Assembly (NCBI GenBank): GCA_900552995.1
Contig: USBX01000081.1
Span: 1-5,302, forward strand
DNA: 5,302 nucleotides
Direction of reading: 5' to 3'
Source: an uncultured Collinsella sp.
Lineage (GTDB): Bacteria; Actinomycetota; Coriobacteriia; Coriobacteriales; Coriobacteriaceae
Shown here: positions 1 to 5,302 of the stretch, piece by piece
Layout of the letters: each line of letters opens with the position of its first letter
Position numbering within the stretch: the first letter of the stretch is position 1
The notes under the pieces: model-generated
Seen by the model: only the letters and a program-made list of their open reading frames with translations
Database searches by the model: none
Told to the model about the DNA's origin: nothing
Position numbers and translations under genes: made by a program

Positions 1-43
1 TTAGCGAGTGTCTCGTGGGCTCGGAGATGTGTATAAGAGACAG
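1..43 (+). other. Untrimmed Nextera (Tn5) sequencing adapter at contig end; not genomic
   Basis: Positions 25-43 are exactly the 19-base Tn5 mosaic end AGATGTGTATAAGAGACAG. Positions 10-24 are GTCTCGTGGGCTCGG, the read-2 (i7-side) part of the Illumina Nextera adapter. Positions 2-9 (TAGCGAGT) fit the place of the 8-base i7 index and match, from memory, the oligo form of index N716. Position 1 (T) fits the last base of the flow-cell P7 sequence. The order and orientation are what results when a read runs through a short insert into the adapter and is assembled at a contig end. Genomic sequence therefore begins at 44. This stretch should be masked and no gene called across it. It is a synthetic sequence, not a natural Tn5 or IS50 element, since no transposase or other IS sequence is present. 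Confidence 0.98.
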
Positions 44-88
44 TTTTATAACAGCGGCGTTATGCGTCTTGGGGCGCACGTCGTGGGG

Positions 89-94
89 TAGAAT
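89..94 (+). promoter_or_regulatory. Possible -10 hexamer of an acpP-operon promoter
   Basis: TAGAAT matches the sigma-70 -10 consensus TATAAT at five of six positions and is the best candidate in the leader that has genomic sequence on both sides. No good -35 box is seen at 16-18 bases upstream; the nearest TTG-containing stretch (TTGGGG, 69-74) is only 14 bases away. If used, transcription would start near 101 and give a leader of about 65 nt containing the palindrome at 108-129. The first three bases also form a TAG stop for a short frame open from 44, so the match may be chance. This is weak evidence from pattern alone. Confidence 0.25.
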
Positions 95-107
95 CAGAAC
101 CGTGTCT

Positions 108-136
108 TGGTACCGCCCGGGCGGTACCATTCTTTT
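108..136 (+). terminator. Perfect 22-base palindrome followed by a T-rich run: intrinsic terminator or leader attenuator
   Basis: Positions 108-129 are a perfect inverted repeat: the arm TGGTACCGCCC is followed at once by its reverse complement. As RNA it can form a GC-rich hairpin of about nine pairs with a CCGG loop. Positions 130-136 read TTCTTTT directly after it, the layout of a rho-independent terminator reading rightward; no T-run follows on the other strand. It lies 36 bases before the acpP start codon. It could end transcription of a gene to the left, now lost at the contig end, or act as an attenuator or 5' stabilising hairpin in the acpP leader. Because the DNA is perfectly symmetric, a binding site for a dimeric regulator is also possible. 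The structure is certain; the function is inferred. Confidence 0.6.
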
Positions 137-154
137 GGTATTCATGCACTATGA

Positions 155-159
155 GAGGA
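155..159 (+). promoter_or_regulatory. Shine-Dalgarno site of acpP, deciding the start at 166
   Basis: GAGGA lies six bases before the ATG at 166, a standard spacing. An in-frame ATG at 151 would add five residues (MRGSA), but it sits immediately upstream of and overlaps the region of this ribosome-binding site and has no purine-rich site of its own. The start at 166 also gives an 80-residue protein beginning like other bacterial ACPs. Confidence 0.85.
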
Positions 160-165
160 AGCGCT

Positions 166-408
166 ATGGACCGCTCCGAAATCTTCGACAAGATCGCCGA
201 GGTCGCTGCTGACGTTCTGGGCGTCGATGTTGCCGAAATTAGCGATGAGACCACCTTTGACGACCTCGATGCCAACTCGCTCGAGCGCCTGCAACTGGTT
301 ACGGCTATCGAGGACGAGTTCAATCTCGAGATCGATGACGAGACCCTGCTCTCGCTCAACTCTGTCGCCGACGCCGTCGACGCGATCGAAAACGCCAGGG
401 AGGCCTAG
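166..408 (+). CDS. acpP: Acyl carrier protein (80 aa)
   Basis: Small acidic cytosolic protein that carries growing acyl chains as thioesters on a 4'-phosphopantetheine arm for type II fatty-acid synthesis and phospholipid acylation. The 80-residue length and four-helix ACP pattern fit the family (E. coli AcpP is 77-78 residues). Helix I is about residues 3-18 (IFDKIAEVAADVLGV). The attachment motif is DLDANSLERLQLV at 33-45, with Ser38 as the attachment serine at the start of helix II, followed by AIEDEF at 47-52 and a last helix near 66-77. The usual motif is D-S-L preceded by Gly-Ala; here the residue before the serine is Asn37 and the Gly position is Asp35. It is the first gene of the run, 3 nt before rnc, and is placed as in many Gram-positive acpP-rnc-smc-ftsY clusters. 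A specialised carrier protein is less likely given this context, though no fab gene is visible. Confidence 0.93.
   Translation: MDRSEIFDKIAEVAADVLGVDVAEISDETTFDDLDANSLERLQLVTAIEDEFNLEIDDETLLSLNSVADAVDAIENAREA
398..403 (+). promoter_or_regulatory. Shine-Dalgarno site of rnc, supporting a TTG start
   Basis: GGGAGG lies inside the last codons of acpP, eight bases before the TTG at 412. This strong, well-spaced site supports TTG as the true rnc start. No ATG or GTG gives a fitting N-terminus: the conserved RNase III fold begins within the first residues after this point. Confidence 0.8.
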
Positions 409-411
409 GTC

Positions 412-1137
412 TTGGCTTTATCCGAACGACTTACGCGTGCCCAGGAAATCCTGGGGCACGAGTTCAATAATAAGGTGCTGCTGCGCGCGGCCCTTACGCA
501 TCCCTCGGCAGTCGAGGGCCAGCCGGTTTCTGCCAGCTATGAGCGCCTTGAGTTCTTGGGCGATTCCATTTTGGGTGCTGTGGTCGCACGCTCCCTGTTT
601 GAGTCCTATCCTGAGTTTGACGAGGGCAAGCTCACGCGCCTGAAGGTGTCGCTTGTCTCGGGCGCTACGCTGTCCGAGGTTTCTCACGAGCTGGGCATCG
701 ACGACATCATCATCTTTGGTGCCTCCGAGACCGGTACCGGTGCGCGCGGCCTGCATTCGGCGCTCGAGAACGTCTACGAGTCGCTCGTGGGCGCACTGTA
801 CCTGGATGCCGGCTGGGACGTTGCGGCGGAGTTTATCCATCGTACGCTTAAGCCGCATTTGGCTTCCGAGCGCGCCGAGCATCCCGCGAACCCCAAGTCG
901 TTTTTGCAGGAGTGCGTGCAAGCCGACGGTCACGAACCCCCGGCGTACAAGCTCGTTGGCTCCGAGGGCCCGGCGCATGCGCCCACCTTTACCGCCGTGG
1001 TGTTGATCGATGGTATTCGCCAGGGTCGCGGCTCCGGCTCCTCAAAGAAGGAAGCCGAGGGAGCCGCCGCGCTCGAAGCGCTCGACCGCATGGGTTACAC
1101 CACCAACGGCGTGATTCTGAACAAGAAGCACGTGTAA
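412..1137 (+). CDS. rnc: Ribonuclease III (241 aa)
   Basis: Mg2+-dependent endonuclease that cuts double-stranded RNA, matures rRNA precursors and processes some mRNAs; acts as a cytosolic homodimer. The nuclease domain is about residues 5-150, with the signature ERLEFLGDSILG at 44-55. Counting against E. coli RNase III from memory gives a constant offset of +6: E38, E41, D45, E65, E100 and E117 correspond to Glu44, Glu47, Asp51, Glu71, Glu106 and Glu123. The remaining acidic residue, D114, corresponds to Asn120 (codon AAC, 769-771) in the motif LENVYESLVGALYLD. The double-stranded RNA-binding domain is about 161-228, running from PKSFLQE to the GSGSSKKEAEGAAALEAL helix. The length is slightly above the E. 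coli 226. The start is TTG behind a strong ribosome-binding site, 3 nt after acpP, and smc follows after 10 nt. Identity is very secure; the Asn is the one oddity. Confidence 0.96.
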   Translation: MALSERLTRAQEILGHEFNNKVLLRAALTHPSAVEGQPVSASYERLEFLGDSILGAVVARSLFESYPEFDEGKLTRLKVSLVSGATLSEVSHELGIDDIIIFGASETGTGARGLHSALENVYESLVGALYLDAGWDVAAEFIHRTLKPHLASERAEHPANPKSFLQECVQADGHEPPAYKLVGSEGPAHAPTFTAVVLIDGIRQGRGSGSSKKEAEGAAALEALDRMGYTTNGVILNKKHV

Positions 1138-1139
1138 GC

Positions 1140-1144
1140 GAGGA
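1140..1144 (+). promoter_or_regulatory. Closely spaced Shine-Dalgarno site of smc before a GTG start
   Basis: GAGGA sits directly after the rnc stop codon, with only three bases before the GTG at 1148. This is tighter than the usual 5-9 and, with the non-ATG start, suggests modest translation. The start is fixed by protein homology rather than by the site: translation from this GTG gives the family's typical N-terminus, MYLKSLTLKGFKSFAD. Confidence 0.65.
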
Positions 1145-1147
1145 ACC

Positions 1148-4100
1148 GTGTATCTCAAGTCCCTCACGCTCAAAGGGTTCAAGTCGTTTGCCGACCGCGC
1201 CCATATGACGTTTGAGCCGGGCCTGACCGTCATCGTCGGTCCTAACGGCTCGGGAAAATCGAACATCTCTGACTCGATTCTGTGGGTCCTGGGCGAGCAG
1301 AGCGCCAAGCAGCTGCGCGGCCAGGCCATGGAGGATGTCATCTTCTCTGGCTCGTCAGCGCGCAAGCCGGTGGGTGTCGCCGAGGTCACGCTGGTGCTCG
1401 ATAACTCGGACCATATGCTGCCCGTCGATTTTGACGAGGTTGCCATCACCCGTCGTATGTATCGCTCGGGCGAAAGCGAGTACCTCATCAACTCGAGTCC
1501 GTGCCGCCTGATGGACATTCAGGACATCCTGCACGATTCGGGCCTGGGCAAGGATACGCATTCCATCATCAGCCAGGGCAAGCTCGACGCCATTTTGCAG
1601 AGCCGCCCCGAGGAGCGTCGCGCCCTCATCGAGGAGGCCGCCGGCATCTCCAAGCACAAGCGCCGCAAGGAGCGCGCGCTCAAAAAGATTAAGTCAATGG
1701 ACGAGCACCTGACGCGTGCCCGCGACATCAATAAGGAAATCGCCCGTCAGCTGCGACCGCTGGAGCGTCAGGTCGACCGCGCGCGCAAGTACAAAGAGCT
1801 GTCCTCGCGCGCGAACGAGCTTACGCAGATGCTGGCCGTCGACGAGCTTCGTTCGCTGCAGTCGCAGTGGAACGACTTGGAGAGCCGCTCCAAGGAGGGT
1901 GCTGCCGAGCTTGAGCTTGCGCAGTACCGCTTGGGCGAAAAGGAACGCGAGCTCGAGAAGTTCCAGGTCATGCTCGAGGAAAAGGGCCTGTTTGTGGGCG
2001 ATCTGGGCGAGCAGCGCCGCCATATGCAAGACGTGGTCGGTCGCATTAACTCCGACATGCGCCTGCTTGAGGAAAAGGGCCACAACATGGTGTCGCGCCT
2101 GTCTGACATGCGCGGGCAGATTTCGAGCTCCGAGCATCAGCGTCGTCGCGTGGTCGAGGAGCTCGAGGACGCGCGTGCGCAGCTTGAGGAAGTGACCGGT
2201 GCGCATATGCAGGCCCAGGAGGACGTTGACGCCGCCGGTCCTGCCGCCGCTGAGCTCCACGAGCGGCGCGTGGCGCTCGACAATCAGATTTCGCAGCTTA
2301 CGCGTGAGCAACGCGATGTGCAGCGCGTGGCCGATAACGCCGCGCTCGAGCTCGCCAAGGTGAAGGACTCGCTGAGCAACGCTGAGGTCGAGGACAACAT
2401 GTATGTCTCGCGCCTGGAGCAGGTTGACGAGCAGCTCGAGGAGGTCACGGCCTCGCTTGAGAGCCGTCGCAACCGCGCAGAGGAGCTTGAGGGTGCTCTT
2501 GAGGAAGCGCGCCAGGCCCAGGCCGATGCGCGTGAGGCCACCGAGACGGCCCGCGCGGCCCTGAAGGACTTGCGTGCCCGCGAGAGCGAGGCGCGCAACA
2601 AGCTGTCCGAGGTGCGCTCGGAGCTTGCCAGCCAAAAGAAGCTCGATGCCCGCATGGCAGACAGCTCGCCGCTGGTGAGCCGTCTGGTGGGCGCGCTGGG
2701 CGACGATGTCTCGGGTCGTCTGGGCGACGTGCTCGAGGCCCCGCACGAGCTTGAGGGCTTGGTTGAGCAATTGCTCGCCGGCGATATCGATGCACTGCTG
2801 TTCGACGATACGTCCGCGCTTGAGCGTGCCGGTCGTGCGGCTCTGGACCAGAAGAAGGCCTCGGGCGAGGCGCTGCTGGTGGCGCGCGGCGTGAGCGGCT
2901 CTACCGCCGCTGAGGGCGCTGCCGGTACCCGTCTGGTTGATCGTCTGTCCGTACGCGCAGGCTACGGTCCCGTCGTCGAGGCGTTGCTCGGCGGCTATTA
3001 CGTCGTGGACGATCTTGCTGCCGCGCTGTCGGCGCCGGTCGTTGACGGCGTGACTTACGTGACTCCCGATGGCGCTCGCGTAAGCTGCGGCGGCCTGGTG
3101 CGCGTGGGCCTCGATGCCGGCGAGGCCTCGGGTGCTCTGGAGCGCAAGCGCCTTATCCGCGAGCTGGAGGGGCTTGAGCCCGATTTGGCCGCTGTGTTTG
3201 AACATGTGTCAGGCCAGGTCGTTGAGGCCAATGCGGCCGTTGAGGAAGCGCGTGCCGCTGAGGGCGATGCCGCCGGCGAGATCGCCCGTCTTGAGGGCGA
3301 GCGCCGCTCGCTGCTCTCCGAGATCGGCCGCTTGGAGCAAAGCGTCAACAATGCCGAGGTCGAGCGCGTGCGCATCTCCAAGCGCCGCGAGCAGGCCTCC
3401 GAAGCCGTTCGCGCTGCGCGCCCGCGCGTTGACGAGCTCACCCGTTCGCGTGACGAGGCTCGCGCGCAGGCAAGCAATCTGGGGTTGCAGATTGCCGAGG
3501 CCAACGACGAACTCGACCGCGTTCGCCGTGACGATTCCGAGGCCGCCGGTAAGCTCGCCGATGCCAAGGTGCGCCTGGCCCAGACGAGCGAGCGCCTGCG
3601 TTCGCTGAAGGGCCGCGTGCCCGACCTTGAGCATCGTCTTGAGGGCATCGACCGTCGTATCCGCGGAACACGCCAGGCTTCGCGCTCGCTCGAGCTGCTG
3701 CGCCTGCGCGTCGACCCCATGCACGAACGCTATTCTGCCCTGTTGGAACGCGCGTCGGATTGGGCAGCGCGCCTGCGTGACCAGGCCTCTCTGGAGGAGG
3801 CGGACTCCGCTTCGCTCAAGAAGACCATCGAGGATGCCAAGGCAGAGGTTGCCCACGCTAAGGAGCGGGTCGATACCGCCTCCGCCACGCAAAACGAGTT
3901 CAAGGTTGCGCGTGGCAAGCTCGAGGTGCAGGTCGAGGCTGCCATCAAGGCCATTACCGCCGATGGCACGACGGTGCTCGAGGAAGCGCTCATGCTTCCG
4001 GCGCCCACGGACCGCGATGCCGCCGAGCGCGAACTCAACCAGCTTGTGCGCCAGATCAACAACCTTGGTCCCGTTAACCAAGTTGCCATGGAGGAGTACG

Positions 4101-4684
4101 AGCAGCTCAAGCGCCGCGCCGACTACATCGAGGAGCAGCTGGCCGATCTGGAGAGCGCGCGCAAGGCGCTCACCAAGATCACGGTGGCCATTGATCGCAA
4201 GATGCGGAAGGCCTTCCTGGTGACGTTTGAGAAGGTCGACGCGAACTTCCGCGAGATCTTCGCTATGCTCTTCCCGGGCGGCCAGGCTCATCTGGAGATG
4301 ACCGATCCCGAGCATCCTGCCGAGACGGGTATCGAGGTCGTGGCGCAGCCGCGCGGCAAGCGCATCACCAAGATGATGCTCATGTCGGGCGGCGAGAAGA
4401 GCCTGACGGCGCTCGCCCTCCTCTTTGCTGTGTACCGCACGCGCACGGTGCCGTTCTATGTGCTGGACGAGGTCGAGGCGGCACTCGATGACGCCAACCT
4501 GTCCAAGCTCATCGGCGCGCTCGATGTGTTGCGTTCCGATACGCAGCTCTTGGTCATTTCGCATCAGCGCCGTACTATGGAGGACGCTGACGTCCTCTAT
4601 GGCGTCTCGATGCAAGCCGACGGCGTCAGTCGCGTCGTCTCGCAAAAACTCGATCGCGAAACCGGAAAGGTCGTGAATGCATAA
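1148..4684 (+). CDS. smc: Chromosome segregation/condensation ATPase Smc (1178 aa)
   Basis: Structural maintenance of chromosomes protein: a homodimer that, with ScpA and ScpB, forms a ring that entraps and extrudes DNA loops to organise and separate chromosomes. All parts are intact and the length is close to B. subtilis Smc (1186). The N-terminal head has the Walker A motif GPNGSGKS at 31-38, an R-loop arginine at Arg58 and the Q-loop Gln144 (IISQGKLDAIL). An Arg/Glu/Lys/Ala-rich coiled-coil arm covers about 165-504. The hinge is about 505-655 and contains two halves, ending in a Gly-rich SCGGLVRVG. The returning arm covers about 656-970. The C-terminal head begins near LGPVN (973-977) and has LFPGG (1041-1045), the ABC signature MSGGEKSLTALALLF (from 1079), Walker B PFYVLDEVEAALDD with Asp1107 and catalytic Glu1108, and the H-loop His1139. 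GTG start, 10 nt after rnc; the TAA stop overlaps the ftsY start. scpA and scpB are not in the window. Confidence 0.98.
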   Translation: MYLKSLTLKGFKSFADRAHMTFEPGLTVIVGPNGSGKSNISDSILWVLGEQSAKQLRGQAMEDVIFSGSSARKPVGVAEVTLVLDNSDHMLPVDFDEVAITRRMYRSGESEYLINSSPCRLMDIQDILHDSGLGKDTHSIISQGKLDAILQSRPEERRALIEEAAGISKHKRRKERALKKIKSMDEHLTRARDINKEIARQLRPLERQVDRARKYKELSSRANELTQMLAVDELRSLQSQWNDLESRSKEGAAELELAQYRLGEKERELEKFQVMLEEKGLFVGDLGEQRRHMQDVVGRINSDMRLLEEKGHNMVSRLSDMRGQISSSEHQRRRVVEELEDARAQLEEVTGAHMQAQEDVDAAGPAAAELHERRVALDNQISQLTREQRDVQRVADNAALELAKVKDSLSNAEVEDNMYVSRLEQVDEQLEEVTASLESRRNRAEELEGALEEARQAQADAREATETARAALKDLRARESEARNKLSEVRSELASQKKLDARMADSSPLVSRLVGALGDDVSGRLGDVLEAPHELEGLVEQLLAGDIDALLFDDTSALERAGRAALDQKKASGEALLVARGVSGSTAAEGAAGTRLVDRLSVRAGYGPVVEALLGGYYVVDDLAAALSAPVVDGVTYVTPDGARVSCGGLVRVGLDAGEASGALERKRLIRELEGLEPDLAAVFEHVSGQVVEANAAVEEARAAEGDAAGEIARLEGERRSLLSEIGRLEQSVNNAEVERVRISKRREQASEAVRAARPRVDELTRSRDEARAQASNLGLQIAEANDELDRVRRDDSEAAGKLADAKVRLAQTSERLRSLKGRVPDLEHRLEGIDRRIRGTRQASRSLELLRLRVDPMHERYSALLERASDWAARLRDQASLEEADSASLKKTIEDAKAEVAHAKERVDTASATQNEFKVARGKLEVQVEAAIKAITADGTTVLEEALMLPAPTDRDAAERELNQLVRQINNLGPVNQVAMEEYEQLKRRADYIEEQLADLESARKALTKITVAIDRKMRKAFLVTFEKVDANFREIFAMLFPGGQAHLEMTDPEHPAETGIEVVAQPRGKRITKMMLMSGGEKSLTALALLFAVYRTRTVPFYVLDEVEAALDDANLSKLIGALDVLRSDTQLLVISHQRRTMEDADVLYGVSMQADGVSRVVSQKLDRETGKVVNA

Positions 4685-5302
4685 TGGGATTCTTTGACGC
4701 TCTCTCGCGCGGACTTGAGCGCAGTCGCGAGGCCCTCAACGAGGTCTTTTACTTTGGCGGCGAGGTCGACGAGGATTTTTGGGAGGACTTGGAGGACACC
4801 CTCGTTATGGGTGACATGGGTGCCGAGGTCGCCATTCAGGTCTCCGATGACCTACGCGATGCCGCGGCCAAGAAGAACCTCAAGACCGCTCCGCAGCTTC
4901 GTCGTGCCCTGGCCGAGCAGCTCGAGCAGCACTTTGTGCCCATCGAGCGCGATCCGTTTTCCGATACGCCGAGCTGCGTGCTGTTTGTGGGCATTAACGG
5001 TGCCGGCAAGACCACGACGGTCGGTAAGATCGCGAGCGCCATGGCCGCCCGCGGCAAGAACGTCGTGATCGGTTCGGCCGATACCTTCCGTGCTGCCGCT
5101 ATCGAGCAGCTCGATGTGTGGGGCCAGCGCGCTGGCGTCCCCGTCATCAAGCGCGACCGCGGCTCCGACCCGGCAAGTGTTTGCTACGACGTGCTCGACG
5201 AGGCCGACAAGCGCGGCAGCGACCTGGTGCTTATCGATACCGCCGGCCGTCTGCACAACAAGAAGAACCTGATGGATGAGCTGAACAAGATGCGCCGCGT
5301 GA
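4684..5302 (+). CDS. ftsY: Signal recognition particle receptor FtsY (partial, first 206 residues)
   Basis: SRP receptor GTPase that pairs with Ffh on the inner face of the membrane and passes ribosome-nascent chains to the Sec translocon. Only the 5' part is present; the frame is open to the window edge. The start ATG shares its A with the smc TAA stop (TAATG), and the protein begins MGFFDALSRGLERSREAL, a likely amphipathic membrane-binding helix leading straight into the NG core. There is no acidic A domain as in E. coli, as is common in Gram-positive bacteria. The N domain covers about 3-90. In the G domain, G1 is GINGAGKTTT (103-112, Lys109), G2 is DTFRAAA (133-139) and G3 is DTAGR (185-189). 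The G4 TKLD box and the C-terminus lie beyond the end. A purine-rich GGAAAGG at 4664-4670 is 13 nt upstream, rather far, so translation probably depends on coupling to smc. Ffh is excluded by the N-terminus, the VGINGAGKTTT wording and the smc neighbour. Confidence 0.96.
   Translation, partial: MGFFDALSRGLERSREALNEVFYFGGEVDEDFWEDLEDTLVMGDMGAEVAIQVSDDLRDAAAKKNLKTAPQLRRALAEQLEQHFVPIERDPFSDTPSCVLFVGINGAGKTTTVGKIASAMAARGKNVVIGSADTFRAAAIEQLDVWGQRAGVPVIKRDRGSDPASVCYDVLDEADKRGSDLVLIDTAGRLHNKKNLMDELNKMRRV

Noticed and set aside
25..43. Natural Tn5/IS50 end or transposon insertion
   Set aside because: The mosaic end is the engineered 19-base form joined to Illumina adapter and index bases, which only occurs in library constructs.
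47..52. TATAAC as a -10 box
   Set aside because: It starts 4 bases after the adapter junction, so its -35 region is not genomic sequence here and it cannot be evaluated.
44..91. C-terminal tail of an upstream gene (frame open from 44 to TAG at 89-91)
   Set aside because: Fifteen open codons are expected by chance and the peptide matches no protein end I recognise. The 16-nt distance to the terminator-like hairpin is suggestive only.
151..165. Alternative acpP start at ATG 151
   Set aside because: It has no Shine-Dalgarno of its own and overlaps the purine-rich site that serves the ATG at 166.
418..978. 186-codon - strand frame opposite rnc
   Set aside because: The + strand carries a complete RNase III with its motifs; the antisense translation is Arg/Leu-rich with no recognisable domain.
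1694..3205. 503-codon open frame on the - strand within smc
   Set aside because: It lies wholly opposite the smc coiled coil and hinge, where GC-biased third positions remove stops from the other strand. The sequence is low-complexity Leu/Arg/Ala-rich, with no family motif or ribosome-binding site.
3209..4645. 478-codon open frame on the - strand within smc
   Set aside because: Same shadow effect opposite the second arm and C-terminal head. The + strand encodes a complete, motif-verified Smc across the whole interval.
1148..5302. CRISPR arrays, parS-like sites, tRNA genes or defence genes
   Set aside because: I saw no regularly spaced repeats, no parS-like palindrome and no tRNA-like folds; the region is fully occupied by smc and ftsY.

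Overview
The window is a housekeeping segment of a GC-rich bacterial chromosome. It holds four co-directional, tightly packed genes on the + strand in the order acpP - rnc - smc - ftsY: acyl carrier protein, ribonuclease III, the Smc ATPase of chromosome condensation, and the SRP receptor, which is cut off by the window end. This order is well known from Gram-positive bacteria. The base composition, the heavy use of G/C-ending codons alongside some T-ending ones, the short FtsY without an acidic domain, and the wording of the RNase III and Smc motifs suggest an actinobacterium, most likely a gut member of the Coriobacteriia such as Collinsella. That assignment is inference from memory of the families, not a search result.

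Layout. Positions 1-43 are not genomic. They match an Illumina Nextera i7-side adapter: an 8-base index, the 15-base read-2 adapter and the 19-base Tn5 mosaic end. Genomic sequence starts at 44, so this is a contig end with untrimmed adapter. Positions 44-165 are a non-coding leader. It holds a perfect 22-base palindrome followed by a T-rich run (terminator- or attenuator-like), a weak promoter-like -10 hexamer, and a clear Shine-Dalgarno sequence. Then come acpP (166-408), rnc (412-1137, TTG start), smc (1148-4684, GTG start) and ftsY (4684 to the end, incomplete). The gaps are 3 nt, 10 nt and a 1-nt overlap. No terminator or obvious promoter lies between genes, so the four genes look like one transcription unit with translational coupling.

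How the genes relate. They serve different core processes: fatty-acid synthesis, double-stranded RNA processing, chromosome organisation and membrane protein targeting. They are linked by conserved co-transcription rather than by a shared pathway. The fatty-acid genes often found just upstream of acpP are not seen here, but only 122 genomic bases lie upstream.

I see no new biological system. The items most worth a second look are the adapter contamination with the false protein it creates, the palindrome in the leader, and two Asp-to-Asn replacements at motif positions: the Asp before the phosphopantetheine serine of ACP, and a metal-site Asp of RNase III.
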